Positions 17,279 to 27,066 of a DNA stretch of 64,000 nt are shown here, piece after piece. The stretch lies in NCBI GenBank assembly GCA_016699855.1, contig CP064988.1, positions 2,880,501 to 2,944,500 of the forward strand, in the 5' to 3' direction. The position numbers and the translations under genes were made by a program. Numbering within the stretch: the first letter of the stretch is position 1; the number at the start of each line of letters is the position of its first letter. The notes below the pieces were generated by a model. That model had not been told where the DNA came from. It did no database searches and was given only the letters and a program-made list of their open reading frames with translations. The stretch is from Rhodospirillales bacterium. GTDB lineage: Bacteria > Pseudomonadota > Alphaproteobacteria > Reyranellales > Reyranellaceae.

Positions 17279-18550
17279 TCACTCCGCCGCGTCGGCCTTC
17301 TTCGCGTCCGGCATCGGGACCGCGCCCGGCCGCCAGCCGCCGCCCTGCGGCGCCAGCGCCATCTGCTTCATGGTCGCCTCGAGCGCCGCCTGGGCGCGGG
17401 CGTCGCCCTTGATGGTGGCGCGGATCGATTCGGCGCGGCCGGTCATCAACTCCAGCTGATGGGCCGCGAGGAACTCGGCCGAGGCCTTCTGGTTGCGGGT
17501 GTAGCCGTTCAGCTCGGGCACGACGTAGCGCGCGAACAGCTCCCACGAGCGCAGGGTGGCCTCGCGGTTGGCCCAGTCGTGCACGAAGCCGAGCACCACG
17601 CCGAAGCCGCCGGTCACCTCCTGCAGGTTGCGGATGGTCGCGACCAGCTCGTCAGGCGTGCCGACGACCGAGGCGCCGACGCCGCTGCCGACCGCGCCCG
17701 CCACCTGGTCCATCAGTTTCCAGCGGTCGTCGACCGCCTTGGCGCCGAGCTGCCCGAGCACCCGCACGCGGTACTCGTTGTGCCACCAGAACAGCCCGTC
17801 GACGGCCTCCTTGCGGGCCTGCTCCTTCGACTCGGCGAGATGCCACGATAGCAGCACGCGCCAGTTCTTCCGGTCGACGGTCTTGCCGTGTTTCTTCGCC
17901 GACTCCTCGGCGAAGCTCCACTGCACCGGCAGCGCCTGGAGGCCCTCGGTCGAGGTCGACGCGATCGACAGCACGCCCATGCCGTACTTGCCGGCGAGCT
18001 GCATGCCCGACGGGCTGATCGAGGACGCCGCCGCCATCGGCAGCTTCTCCTGCAGTGGCAGGAGCTGGAGCTGCGCGTCGTTGAGCTGGAACCAGTCGCT
18101 CTTGGCGGTGAAGCGCTCGCCCTCGAGCAGACGCACGATCACGCCCAGCGCCTCGTCCTGGCGGTCGCGCAGCAGCACCTGGTCGATGCCGAAAGTGCGG
18201 GCGTCCGACGGCAGCGCGCCCGGACCCGTGCCGAACAGCACGCGGCCGCCGGTCATGTGGTCGAGCTGCACGATGCGCTGCGCCACGTTGAACGGATGAT
18301 GGTAGGGCAGCGACACCACGCCGGTGCCGAGCTTGATCCGCTTGGTGCGCTCGCCGGCGACGGCGAGGAACATCTCCGGCGAGGCGATCATCTCCCAGCC
18401 CGAGGAGTGGTGCTCGCCGCACCAGAACTCGTCGTAGCCCAGCCGGTCGAGATGGGCGACGAAGTCGAGGTCGCGCTGGAACTGGAGGGTGGGGTGCTCG
18501 CCGACGGGGTGGTGCGGCGCGAGAAAGGCGCCGAACTGGAGACGTTTCAC
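17279..18550 (-). CDS. LLM-class flavin-dependent oxidoreductase (luciferase-like monooxygenase)
   Basis: A 423-aa bacterial-luciferase-fold enzyme using reduced flavin and O2. The N-terminal FGAFLAPHHPVGEHP, GYDEFWCGEHHSSGWE and RIKLGTGVVSLPYHHPF blocks are typical of the alkanal/limonene-monooxygenase subgroup. It has no flavin reductase domain, so a separate reductase is needed. The start is GTG at 18550, supported by AGGAGAG upstream. It is first in the group with the CMD protein and the MFS exporter, and divergent from the C69 hydrolase gene. The substrate is not predictable from sequence. Confidence 0.92.
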   Translation of the reverse strand: MKRLQFGAFLAPHHPVGEHPTLQFQRDLDFVAHLDRLGYDEFWCGEHHSSGWEMIASPEMFLAVAGERTKRIKLGTGVVSLPYHHPFNVAQRIVQLDHMTGGRVLFGTGPGALPSDARTFGIDQVLLRDRQDEALGVIVRLLEGERFTAKSDWFQLNDAQLQLLPLQEKLPMAAASSISPSGMQLAGKYGMGVLSIASTSTEGLQALPVQWSFAEESAKKHGKTVDRKNWRVLLSWHLAESKEQARKEAVDGLFWWHNEYRVRVLGQLGAKAVDDRWKLMDQVAGAVGSGVGASVVGTPDELVATIRNLQEVTGGFGVVLGFVHDWANREATLRSWELFARYVVPELNGYTRNQKASAEFLAAHQLELMTGRAESIRATIKGDARAQAALEATMKQMALAPQGGGWRPGAVPMPDAKKADAAE

Positions 18551-18714
18551 GGAATCTCTCCTGGGTCGCTTCGGATGACCTGCCGGGGCTGAACCTACCG
18601 CGGCGCCGGGGCCGGGCCTAGCGGCGGAGCGATGCGCCGATGGCCGGGGAGGGCCGCGGTTGCGGCGGCCCGGTCGGCCGGTAAAGTCGCGACCGGGACC
18701 CGGGGGGATGGCCG

Positions 18715-20040
18715 ATGTGCGACACGATGATGGCGACCGCCGACAGATCGCGCGACGGCGCCACGCTGTTCGGCAAGAACAGCGACCGCGAGCGCAACGA
18801 GGCGCAGCTCGTCGAGATCCTGCCGCGGCGGCGGTACCGCGCCGGCGCGCGGTTGCGGCTCACCCATGTCGAGATCGACCAGGCGCGCGAGACGCACGCC
18901 GTCCTGCTGTCGCGGCCCTACTGGATGTGGGGGGCGGAGATCGGCGCCAACGAGCACGGCGTGGTCATCGGCAACGAGGCGGTGTTCGCCAAGCGGATGC
19001 CGTCGCCGTCGCCCGGTGTGCTGGGCATGGACCATCTCCGGCTCGGTCTGGAGCGCGCCGCCAGCGCCGACGAGGCGCTCGACGTGATGACGAAGCTCCT
19101 GGAGCGGCACGGGCAGGGCGGCAATTGCGGCCACGCGCTCACCCGCACCTACCACAACTCCTACATCATCGCCGACGCGGCCGGCGGCTGGGTGCTCGAG
19201 ACCGTCGGCCGCGACTGGGTGGCGGAGCGCGTCCGGGGCGTGCGCACGATCTCCAACGCGCTATCGATCGGCGCCCGCCACGACCGGATCGCGGCGCCGC
19301 TGGCGGCGCGGCTGGATGGCGCCCCGGTCGCCGCGACGCTGACGAATCCCCGGCGCGACGGGCTCTCGCAGGGCCACCAGCGCTGCGCCCGGTCGGCGAC
19401 GATGCTCGGGCGCGCCGGCGACAGCCTCGACATCCACGCCATCATGTCGGCGCTGCGCGACCACGGTCCGAAGACCCGCCGGTGGCATCCGGACCAGACC
19501 GAGACCAAGGCGATCTGCATGCACGCCGCGTGGGGCGGCAGCGGCGGACAGACGACGGGCGCGATGGCGAGCTGGCTCAAGCGTGGCCGCCGGCCGGTGC
19601 ATTGGGTCACGGGTTCGGCGGCGCCGTGCCTGTCGGTGTTCAAGCCGCTGTTCGTCGATCTCGGCCTGCCCGCACGCGAGCGCGCGCCCACCGGGCGTTT
19701 CGATCCGCGGACGCGCTGGTGGCGACACGAGCGCCTGCACCGCGCCGTGCTCGAGGACTACGCCGCGCGCGCCGCGGTCGTCGCGGCCGAACGCGACGCG
19801 ATGGAGGCGGGTTTCGTCGCGCGCGTCGCCGCCGTGGTCGACGCCGACGCGGCGGCGCGGCGCCGCGTCGTGGCCGCGTGCTGGGCCGAGGCCGACGCCG
19901 CCGAGGCGCGTTGGCTCGCCGCGGTGTCGGCCATGCCGGTCGCGGCCCGAGCGGCGTTGGGTTACCGGCGGGCCTGGTCGAAGTTCAATCGCGCCGCCGC
20001 GTTCCCGGCGCCGGCGGTCACGACGATGGCGGCCAGCTGA
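18715..20040 (+). CDS. C69/secernin-like Ntn hydrolase
   Basis: A 441-aa protein starting Met-Cys-Asp-Thr. Removal of Met would expose Cys2 as the N-terminal nucleophile, the hallmark of the peptidase C69/secernin group. Supporting family blocks are FGKNSDRERNEAQ, GANEHGVVIGNEAVF and NCGHALTRTYHNSYIIAD. No signal peptide is present. The ATG at 18715 is the only start that gives the MC N-terminus; another nearby ATG is in a different frame. Its 3' end overlaps that of the convergent GST gene by 23 bp. It could be a dipeptidase or amidase; the true substrate is unknown. Confidence 0.88.
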   Translation: MCDTMMATADRSRDGATLFGKNSDRERNEAQLVEILPRRRYRAGARLRLTHVEIDQARETHAVLLSRPYWMWGAEIGANEHGVVIGNEAVFAKRMPSPSPGVLGMDHLRLGLERAASADEALDVMTKLLERHGQGGNCGHALTRTYHNSYIIADAAGGWVLETVGRDWVAERVRGVRTISNALSIGARHDRIAAPLAARLDGAPVAATLTNPRRDGLSQGHQRCARSATMLGRAGDSLDIHAIMSALRDHGPKTRRWHPDQTETKAICMHAAWGGSGGQTTGAMASWLKRGRRPVHWVTGSAAPCLSVFKPLFVDLGLPARERAPTGRFDPRTRWWRHERLHRAVLEDYAARAAVVAAERDAMEAGFVARVAAVVDADAAARRRVVAACWAEADAAEARWLAAVSAMPVAARAALGYRRAWSKFNRAAAFPAPAVTTMAAS

Positions 20041-20803
20041 ATCGGATGTTGTCCTTCGCCAGACCGTCGAGGACGACCTGGATGCCGCCGGATTTGACCA
20101 TCCATTCAAGCCGGTGGTCGCGGTACTCGCGGCGGAACGTGCCCGACGCCAGCCGGTCGGCGGCGCCGGCCATGCGATCGGCGGCGGCGTCGAACTCCGT
20201 GAAGGTCAGCGCCACCGAGGGCCGCTCGCGCGCCCGCGCCAGCCAGCGCGACAGCGGCGAATCGGCGGCCGGCCCGAGGCCGTAGTAGACGGAGCGGTTG
20301 AGGTAGGGGGCGACAGAGAGGTCGGCCCAGCCGAACGCGTCGCCGCCGAACCAGTCCTTCGCGCCGAGCCGCTCCGCCAGCCAGCTCTGGACGTGGCGCG
20401 TCTGCGCCGCCGCCGCCGCGCGCAGCGTGTCGGCCCGCGCGCCCTCGGCGCGGCGGAACCATTTGATCTCGCCGAGGCCCCAGTTGATCGCCTCGTAGTG
20501 CGTGTCGCACATCTCCTCGACCATCCGCGCGCCGGCCCGCGCCACGGGATCCGAGGGCAACAGCGGCGGCGTCGGCCATTTGTCCTCGATGTACTCGAGG
20601 ATGATGGTCGAATCGAAGATCCGCGCCTCGCCGTCGATCAGGGTCGGCACCTCGACGCGCGGGTTGGCGTCGGTGAAAGCCGACGGCGCCGCGCCGGAAC
20701 CGAGCGTCGCCGGGGTCTCCGGCGTGAACGGGAGGCCCTTCTCGCGCAGCGCGATCTTCACCTTCTGCGCGTAGGACGACAGGGGGTGTTCGTACAACAG
20801 CAT
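20018..20803 (-). CDS. glutathione S-transferase family protein
   Basis: A 261-aa GST. The N-terminal thioredoxin-fold domain (MLLYEHPLSSYAQKVKIALREK, then NPRVEVPTLIDG with the cis-proline and FDSTIILEYIEDKWP) is followed by an all-helical C-terminal domain with FGGDAFGWADLSVAPYL. The start at 20803 opens directly into the family's first strand; the frame extends 32 codons upstream without similarity. It is divergent from the GMC oxidoreductase gene (172 bp apart), with room for two promoters, and converges on the C69 gene. Confidence 0.9.
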   Translation of the reverse strand: MLLYEHPLSSYAQKVKIALREKGLPFTPETPATLGSGAAPSAFTDANPRVEVPTLIDGEARIFDSTIILEYIEDKWPTPPLLPSDPVARAGARMVEEMCDTHYEAINWGLGEIKWFRRAEGARADTLRAAAAAQTRHVQSWLAERLGAKDWFGGDAFGWADLSVAPYLNRSVYYGLGPAADSPLSRWLARARERPSVALTFTEFDAAADRMAGAADRLASGTFRREYRDHRLEWMVKSGGIQVVLDGLAKDNIRFSWPPSS

Positions 20804-20975
20804 GGGACGGCTCCAGCGCGGGGCGTTGGCTGGCGACGTTACGGCACGCCCGCGCGCGCCGCGAGTCGACCGTCCCGCCCTCGTCGCCGGCGGAAACATG
20901 CGCTAGCCTGCCGTCCCGCACCGCCGGACCGCTGGAACAAGCGCGCCGCGGTGTCGATGGCGGGGGAAACGCTCG

Positions 20976-22574
20976 ATGTCAGAGACATACGACTACATCA
21001 TCGTCGGCGCCGGTTCGGCCGGCGCGGCGCTGGCCGCGCGGCTGACGGAGAGCGGCCGCTCCAACGTGCTGCTGATCGAGGCCGGGCGCGCGAGCCATCC
21101 CTATTCGCGCTATCCCATCAGCTTCGGCCTGCTGATCGACCATCCCGGCGCCAACTGGCGCTACGAGTCCGACCCCGAGCCGGGCACCGCCAACCGCCGG
21201 ATCCCGGTGCCGCGCGGCAAGCTGCTGGGCGGTTCCAGCGCCATCAACGGCCTGGTCTGGGTGCGCGGCCAGCAGCTCGATTACGACACCTGGGCGCAGA
21301 TGGGCGCGCGCGGCTGGAGCTGGCAGGACGTGGCGCCGGTGTTCAAGCGCATCGAGGATTTCGAGCGCGGCGACGACGGCGTGCGGGGCGCCGGCGGGCC
21401 GCTGCACGTCTCGGAGGTGCCCGACCAGAACCCGCTCTACGACGCGCTGTTCAAGGCAGCGGTGGCGGCCGGATTCAAGCTCAACAAGGACTATAACGGC
21501 GAGGACCAGGAGGGCGTGGTCAAGACCCAGGCCAGCATCCGAGCCGGCCGGCGCATGAGCGTGGCGCACTGCTACCTCGAGCCGGCGATGCGGCGGCCTA
21601 ACCTGCGCGTGGTGACCGAGGCGTCGACGCGTCGCGTGCTGCTGGAGGGGACGCGCTGCGTCGGCGTCGAGTACGAGGCCGGGGGCCGGATCGTCGAGGC
21701 GCGCGCCGGCCGCGACGTGATCCTGTGCGCCGGCGCCGTCGCCACGCCGCAGATCCTCGAGCTGTCCGGCATCGGCCGGCCGGACGTGCTGGGCGCCCAC
21801 GGTATCGCCGTGAAGCACGCGCTGGGGGCGGTCGGCGAGAATTTCCGCGACCACATCAACGCCCGCATCGTGTGGCGGGTGAAGGATCCCAAGGTCTCGT
21901 ACAACCACATGGCGCGCGGCATCGGCGCGGTGGGGCAGGCGCTCCGTTACATGACGACCAAAGGCGGCTTCTTCAGCCTGCCGTCGGCGCCGCTGCTGGC
22001 CTTCCTCAAGACGCGGCCGGAGCTGGCGACGCCGGACGTGCAGATGCACCTCGTGCCGTACTCGATCAAGGATCCCAAGCGGCGCAAGCTCCAGGACTTC
22101 CCGTCGATGACGGTGGCCTGCTACCAGCTGCGGCCGGAGAGCCTGGGGTCGATCCACATCCGCTCGGCCGATCCGCGCGAGCAGCCCGCCATCCGGTTCA
22201 ACTTCCTGGCCGATTCGATCGACCAGCGGGCGATGGTCGACGGCTTCAACATGATGCGCAGGATCGTCGAGGCGCCGCCGATGGACGCATTGCGCGGCGA
22301 GGAGTTCTCGCCCGGCAAGGATGTCGCGAGCGACGAGCAGATCCTGACCTGGATCCGCGAGAACTCGCAGACCGCCTACCACCCGATCGGCACCTGCCGC
22401 ATGGGCCCGGCGGGCCCGAAGACCGTGGTCGACGACAAGCTGAAGGTGCACGGCATCGAGGGCCTGCGGGTCGCCGACGCCTCGATCTTCCCGACCATGC
22501 CCTCGGGCAACACCAACGCGCCCTCGATCATGGTCGGCGAGAAGGCCGCCGACATCCTCCGCGCCGCCGCCTGA
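20976..22574 (+). CDS. GMC-family FAD oxidoreductase (choline dehydrogenase-like)
   Basis: A 532-aa flavoprotein alcohol dehydrogenase/oxidase. The FAD Rossmann motif GAGSAGAALAARL is at residues ~12-24, the GMC signature 1 region is RGKLLGGSSAINGLVWVRG, and the C-terminal HPIGTCRMG...MPSGNTNAPSIMVGEKAAD carries the catalytic His. No export signal is present. It is the first gene of a + strand catabolic group; the ThDP enzyme starts 104 bp downstream after a GGGGAGAG site. It resembles choline/alcohol dehydrogenases, but no betaine aldehyde dehydrogenase is nearby, so a different alcohol is likely. Confidence 0.92.
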   Translation: MSETYDYIIVGAGSAGAALAARLTESGRSNVLLIEAGRASHPYSRYPISFGLLIDHPGANWRYESDPEPGTANRRIPVPRGKLLGGSSAINGLVWVRGQQLDYDTWAQMGARGWSWQDVAPVFKRIEDFERGDDGVRGAGGPLHVSEVPDQNPLYDALFKAAVAAGFKLNKDYNGEDQEGVVKTQASIRAGRRMSVAHCYLEPAMRRPNLRVVTEASTRRVLLEGTRCVGVEYEAGGRIVEARAGRDVILCAGAVATPQILELSGIGRPDVLGAHGIAVKHALGAVGENFRDHINARIVWRVKDPKVSYNHMARGIGAVGQALRYMTTKGGFFSLPSAPLLAFLKTRPELATPDVQMHLVPYSIKDPKRRKLQDFPSMTVACYQLRPESLGSIHIRSADPREQPAIRFNFLADSIDQRAMVDGFNMMRRIVEAPPMDALRGEEFSPGKDVASDEQILTWIRENSQTAYHPIGTCRMGPAGPKTVVDDKLKVHGIEGLRVADASIFPTMPSGNTNAPSIMVGEKAADILRAAA

Positions 22575-22678
22575 GCCGCCGCCGGCCGTCCGGCATGGCT
22601 GGCGCGCGCCGGCCCGGCTGGACCGGGCGGCGGACGGACGCCAAGATCGCCGGCAACGGCAATAGGGGAGAGACGACC

Positions 22679-24313
22679 ATGAAGCTGGGCCCGGCGATCG
22701 CCGAGATCCTCAAGCGCGAAGGCATCGAGATGGTCATCGGCTATCCGGTGAACCACATCCTCGAGCACGCCGCCGCCGCCGACATCCGGCCGATCATCGT
22801 GCGCCAGGAGCGCATCGGCCTGCACATGGCCGACGCCATCTCGCGCCTCACGCGCGGCCGCAAGATGGGCATGTTCGTGATGCAGCACGGCCCCGGCGCC
22901 GAGAACGCCTACGGCGCGGTCGCGCAGGCCTACGGCGAGTCGGTGCCGGTGCTGGTCATGCCGATGGGCTACGCGCGGCGCATCGCGCACATCCCGCCGA
23001 ACTTCAACTCGACCATCGCCATGGCGCACGTGTCCAAGCACGCCGAGCCGATCACGTCGGGCAAGGAGCTGACCAACATCATGCGGCGCGCCTTCGCGCA
23101 GCTGCGCAACGGCCGCGGCGGGCCGGTCGTGATCGAGGTTCCGACCGACGCCTTCGCCGACGACGTGCCGGAGCCCCTCGACTACACGCCGGCCTTCACG
23201 ACGCGCAGCGGTCCTGACCCGGACGCCGTGCGCGAGGCGGCGAAGCTGCTGGTGGCGGCCAAGCGGCCGGTGATCTACGCCGGCCAGGGCGTGCACTGGG
23301 CCAACGCCTACGCCGAGCTCAAGGAGCTGGCCGAGCTGCTGGCGATCCCCGTCTGCACCAGCCTCGGCGGCAAGAGCTGTTTCGACGAGACGCATCCGCT
23401 GTCGCTGGGCGCCGGCGGCCGCGCCGTGCCCAAGCCGGTGCACCACTTCCTGCAGGAATCCGATCTCATCCTCGGCATGGGGTGCAGCTTCACCGAGACC
23501 AGCTTCGGCGTCGCGATGCCGGCGGGCAAGACGATCATCCACGCCACGCTCGATCCGATGTACCTCAACAAGGACGTTAGGGCGACGATGGGCCTGATCG
23601 GCGACGCGCAGCTCACGCTGCGGGCGTTGATCGAGGCGTGCAAGGCCCTGGCCGGCGGGACCAAGCGCGACGCCTCCGCGGTGGCGGCCGAGATCAAGGC
23701 GGTCGAGGCGGAGTGGATGAAGGAGTGGCTGCCGAAGCTGACCTCCGACTCCGAGCCGCTCAATCCCTACCGCGTGCTGTGGGAGCTGCAGAAGACCGTC
23801 GACGTCGCCAACACCATCATCACCCACGACGCCGGCAGCCCGCGCGACCAGCTCTCGCCGTTCTGGAAGACCACGGCGCCGTTCACCTACATCGGCTGGG
23901 GCAAGACAACGCAGCTCGGCTACGGCCTCGGCCTGGCGATGGGCGCCAAGCTGGCGTGCCCGGACAAGCTCTGCATCAACGTGTGGGGCGACGCCGCGAT
24001 CGGCTTCACCGGCATGGATTTCGAGACCGCCGCGCGCGAGCGCATTCCGATCCTGTCGATCCTGATGAACAATTTCTCGATGGCGATCGAGCTGCCTGTG
24101 ATGAAGGTCTCGACCGAGAAGTACCGCAGCACCGACATCAGCGGCGACTACGCCGCCATGGCGCGCGCCTTTGGCGGCTACGGCGAGCGCGTCACCAAGG
24201 TGTCGGAGATCGCCGCCGCGATCCGCCGCGGCATCGAGCAGACCAAGGCCGGCAAGCCGGCGCTGCTGGAGTTCATCACGTCGAAGGAGATCTCGATCTC
24301 GACGTTCAAGTGA
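22679..24313 (+). CDS. thiamine-diphosphate-dependent enzyme (acetolactate synthase/decarboxylase-like)
   Basis: A 544-aa ThDP enzyme. The N-terminal domain has the catalytic glutamate in VRQERIGLHMADAISR, the middle domain is the flavin/ADP-like fold (residues ~190-330), and the C-terminal ThDP motif runs from WGDAAIGFTGMDFETAARER to LMNN. Overall it resembles the acetolactate synthase/benzoylformate decarboxylase/oxalyl-CoA decarboxylase superfamily, without clear assignment to one reaction. The ATG follows GGGGAGAGACGACC. Its stop overlaps the GTG start of the next, exported protein (GTGA). Confidence 0.9.
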   Translation: MKLGPAIAEILKREGIEMVIGYPVNHILEHAAAADIRPIIVRQERIGLHMADAISRLTRGRKMGMFVMQHGPGAENAYGAVAQAYGESVPVLVMPMGYARRIAHIPPNFNSTIAMAHVSKHAEPITSGKELTNIMRRAFAQLRNGRGGPVVIEVPTDAFADDVPEPLDYTPAFTTRSGPDPDAVREAAKLLVAAKRPVIYAGQGVHWANAYAELKELAELLAIPVCTSLGGKSCFDETHPLSLGAGGRAVPKPVHHFLQESDLILGMGCSFTETSFGVAMPAGKTIIHATLDPMYLNKDVRATMGLIGDAQLTLRALIEACKALAGGTKRDASAVAAEIKAVEAEWMKEWLPKLTSDSEPLNPYRVLWELQKTVDVANTIITHDAGSPRDQLSPFWKTTAPFTYIGWGKTTQLGYGLGLAMGAKLACPDKLCINVWGDAAIGFTGMDFETAARERIPILSILMNNFSMAIELPVMKVSTEKYRSTDISGDYAAMARAFGGYGERVTKVSEIAAAIRRGIEQTKAGKPALLEFITSKEISISTFK

Positions 24314-24927
24314 GGGCGCGCCGCGTGCGCGTGGCGGTGGCTGGCGCCCTGGCGACGGTCCTGACGCTGCTCGCTACGGCGGCGCGAGCCGACACGATCG
24401 AGCTGTCGCTGCGCCTGGTCGACGGGAAAGGGGCGCCGAAAGTTTCGACGCCGGTACGGGTGGTGGTCGACGGTGAACGCGATCCGCGTGGTCCGACGGC
24501 CGGTGCGACGCTCGTCGCCGACGCCGATGGCCGTGTCGCTCGGGTGGTCGAGGCGCCGGTCGGACGGCGCTGGGTGCCCGGCGCCTACTACCTGCCGAAG
24601 CGCGTCGATTCGATCGCCGTCGGCGTGGAACTCGAGCTGGTGGGGCACCTGGCGCTCTACTGGATCACGGTCGACGATCACGGCCGGGACGGGGCGCTGC
24701 TCGGTATCGAGGCGTTCGTCCAGGGCCGCGGCGGCGCCTTCGACGCTGCGCTCGTATATGTCGCCCCCGCGTCGTGGCGGTTTCCCGACGCGCCGGGCGG
24801 ACCGCTGCTCACCGACATCGGCGCGGCCGTGCGCGGCGGGTCGATGGAGTCGAGCGCCGGACCGGACGGCAAGCGCAGATGGCGCGTCGCGGTCGAGATG
24901 GAGAAGCGGGAGTTCGCGCGGCGCTGA
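24310..24927 (+). CDS. exported protein of unknown function
   Basis: A 205-aa product, translationally coupled to the ThDP gene by a GTGA overlap; the start is GTG at 24310. An arginine-rich n-region and the hydrophobic stretch VAVAGALATVLTLLATAARA followed by D-T make a typical Sec signal peptide with cleavage after ARA. The mature part opens with a beta-strand pattern (TIELSLRLVDGKGAPKVSTP) resembling a small beta-sandwich. I recognise no enzyme motif and no cysteines in the mature part. It is the only exported protein in the catabolic run, so a substrate-binding or periplasmic accessory role is possible. Confidence 0.75.
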   Translation: MRARRVRVAVAGALATVLTLLATAARADTIELSLRLVDGKGAPKVSTPVRVVVDGERDPRGPTAGATLVADADGRVARVVEAPVGRRWVPGAYYLPKRVDSIAVGVELELVGHLALYWITVDDHGRDGALLGIEAFVQGRGGAFDAALVYVAPASWRFPDAPGGPLLTDIGAAVRGGSMESSAGPDGKRRWRVAVEMEKREFARR

Positions 24928-24962
24928 GGCGTCGACGCGGCGGATCGACGGAGGAGGAAGCG

Positions 24963-25832
24963 ATGCCCGACACCATGGTCTCCCAGGCCGGCGCGATCCG
25001 CGTCGTGCGCACCGAGGGTTCGTTCGGCGCGCGGATCGAGGGCTTCGACCGCGAGGCCGCCAGCGACGCCGCGACGCGGGCGCTCCTGGTGGAGGCGTTC
25101 CACGACCACCAGCTGCTGGCGTTCCCCGGCGCGCCGATGACGCCGGAGACGATGCGCGCGTTCACGTCGATCTTCGGCGATCCGGTGCCGCAAGTGCTGC
25201 GCTACAAGCGCGTCGGCGACGTCCCGGAGGTGTCGCGCATGGTCAGCACGATCAAACCGGACGGCGGCACCGACAAGACCGCGATCCGCTCGGAGACGTG
25301 GCACAGCGACGATTCCTACATGGAGACGCCGGCCAAGGCGACGATCCTGCACGCGCACGTGATCCCCAGCCATGGCGGCGCGACGTGGTTCTGCGACATG
25401 TACGGCGTCTACGCCGCGCTGCCCGACGCGCTGCGGCGCCGGGTCGACGGCAGGATGGCGGTGCACGGCTACGACACCGTGCGGGCGAAGAACCGCCCCT
25501 CGGCGCGCACGCCGCAGGAGATCGCCGAGACGCCGGATGTGATCCATCCGCTGGTGCGCACGCATCCGGAGACCGGCCGCAGGGCGCTCTATCTCAACTT
25601 CAACCGCCTCGACCACATCGTCGGGATGCCGCGCGACGAGAGCGACGCGCTGCTCGACGAGCTGGCGGCGTTCGCCGAGCAGCCGCGCTTCCACTACGGC
25701 CACCGCTGGACCGTGGGCGACGCCATCCTGTGGGACAACCGCTGCCTGATGCACCGCGTCGTGATCGACTACCCGCCGGGCGAGGAGCGCATCATGCTGC
25801 GCACGCTGCTGCGCGGCGACCGCCCGGTCTGA
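24963..25832 (+). CDS. TauD/TfdA-family Fe(II)/2-oxoglutarate dioxygenase
   Basis: A 289-aa enzyme. The iron-binding facial triad is visible as H-x-D in ETWHSDDSYM and a distal His in NRCLMHRVVIDY; the arginine in EERIMLRTLLRGD should bind 2-oxoglutarate. The length and the GATWFCDMYGVYAALPD block fit TfdA/TauD enzymes that hydroxylate and cleave C-O, C-S or C-N substituents. A GGAGGAAG site precedes the ATG. It sits 35 bp after the exported protein gene and 81 bp before the class III alcohol dehydrogenase. The substrate is undefined. Confidence 0.92.
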   Translation: MPDTMVSQAGAIRVVRTEGSFGARIEGFDREAASDAATRALLVEAFHDHQLLAFPGAPMTPETMRAFTSIFGDPVPQVLRYKRVGDVPEVSRMVSTIKPDGGTDKTAIRSETWHSDDSYMETPAKATILHAHVIPSHGGATWFCDMYGVYAALPDALRRRVDGRMAVHGYDTVRAKNRPSARTPQEIAETPDVIHPLVRTHPETGRRALYLNFNRLDHIVGMPRDESDALLDELAAFAEQPRFHYGHRWTVGDAILWDNRCLMHRVVIDYPPGEERIMLRTLLRGDRPV

Positions 25833-25913
25833 GACGCCTGCGAAACGATTCGCGCGCCAGCGGCGCCGCGCTAGGATGCCGGCCGACCCGACAACGCCCG
25901 AGGAAAGCGTCCT

Positions 25914-27023
25914 ATGAAGACCCGCGCCGCCGTCGCCTTCGAAGCCAACAAGCCGCTGGTGGTCGAGGAGCTCGATCTCGACGGGCCGCGCGCCGGCGAG
26001 GTGCTGGTCGAGATCAAGGCCACCGGCGTCTGCCACACCGACGAGTTCACGTGGTCCGGCGCCGATCCCGAGGGGTTGTTCCCCGCGGTGCTCGGCCACG
26101 AGGGCGCGGGCGTGGTGCTCGAGGTGGGGCCCGGCGTGTCTTCGGTGAAGCCCGGCGACCACGTGATTCCGCTCTACACGCCGGAATGCCGGCAGTGCAA
26201 ATCCTGCCTCTCCGGCAAGACCAACCTCTGCACCGCGATCCGCTCCACGCAGGGCAAGGGCGTGATGCCGGACGGCACCAGCCGGTTCTCGTACAAGGGC
26301 CGGGTGGTGCACCACTACATGGGCTGCTCGACCTTCGCCAACCACACCGTGCTGCCGGAGATCGCGTTGGCGAAGATCCGGCCCGACGCGCCGTTCGACA
26401 AGGTCTGCTACATCGGCTGCGGCGTGACCACCGGCATCGGCGCCGTCATCAACACCGCGAAGGTGACGCCGGGCGCCAACGTCGTGGTGTTCGGCCTCGG
26501 CGGCATCGGGCTCAACGTCATCCAAGGCGCGCGCATGGTCGGCGCCAACATGATCGTCGGGGTCGACATCAATCCCGGGCGCCGGCCGATGGCCGAGAAG
26601 TTCGGCATGACGCATTTCGTCAATCCCAAGGAGATCGGCGGCGACGTCGTGCAGCACCTCGTGGCGCTCACCGACGGCGGCGCCGACTACAGCTTCGAGT
26701 GCGTCGGCAACGTCGAGCTGATGCGCCAGGCCCTGGAGTGCTGCCACCGCGGCTGGGGCGTGTCGACGATCATCGGCGTCGCGGGCGCCGGGCAGGAGAT
26801 CAAGACGCGGCCATTCCAGCTCGTCACCGGCCGGGTGTGGAAGGGCACGGCGTTCGGCGGCGCCAAGGGCCGCACCGACGTGCCGCGCATCGTCGACTGG
26901 TACATGGACGGCAAGATCAACATCGACGACCTGATCACGCACGTGCTGCCGCTGGAGCGGATCAACGACGGCTTCGATCTGATGCACAGGGGCGAGTCGA
27001 TCCGCACCGTCGTCGTCTACTGA
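25914..27023 (+). CDS. frmA: class III alcohol dehydrogenase / S-(hydroxymethyl)glutathione dehydrogenase
   Basis: A 369-aa Zn-dependent medium-chain dehydrogenase. Catalytic zinc ligands lie in TGVCHTDE (Cys) and GHEGAGVV (His-Glu), with the partner Cys in YIGCGVTTG. The structural zinc is held by CRQCKSCLSGKTNLC. The NAD Rossmann motif is VFGLGGIGLNV. The family is the glutathione-dependent formaldehyde dehydrogenase group. If it acts on formaldehyde, the product would be hydrolysed to formate, the substrate of the Sec dehydrogenase in this window. No S-formylglutathione hydrolase gene is adjacent, so another alcohol substrate in this cluster remains possible. Confidence 0.92.
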   Translation: MKTRAAVAFEANKPLVVEELDLDGPRAGEVLVEIKATGVCHTDEFTWSGADPEGLFPAVLGHEGAGVVLEVGPGVSSVKPGDHVIPLYTPECRQCKSCLSGKTNLCTAIRSTQGKGVMPDGTSRFSYKGRVVHHYMGCSTFANHTVLPEIALAKIRPDAPFDKVCYIGCGVTTGIGAVINTAKVTPGANVVVFGLGGIGLNVIQGARMVGANMIVGVDINPGRRPMAEKFGMTHFVNPKEIGGDVVQHLVALTDGGADYSFECVGNVELMRQALECCHRGWGVSTIIGVAGAGQEIKTRPFQLVTGRVWKGTAFGGAKGRTDVPRIVDWYMDGKINIDDLITHVLPLERINDGFDLMHRGESIRTVVVY

Positions 27024-27066
27024 CGACGCGCGGCGGACCGCCGGTCATCGAGGGGGAGGGGACGCC

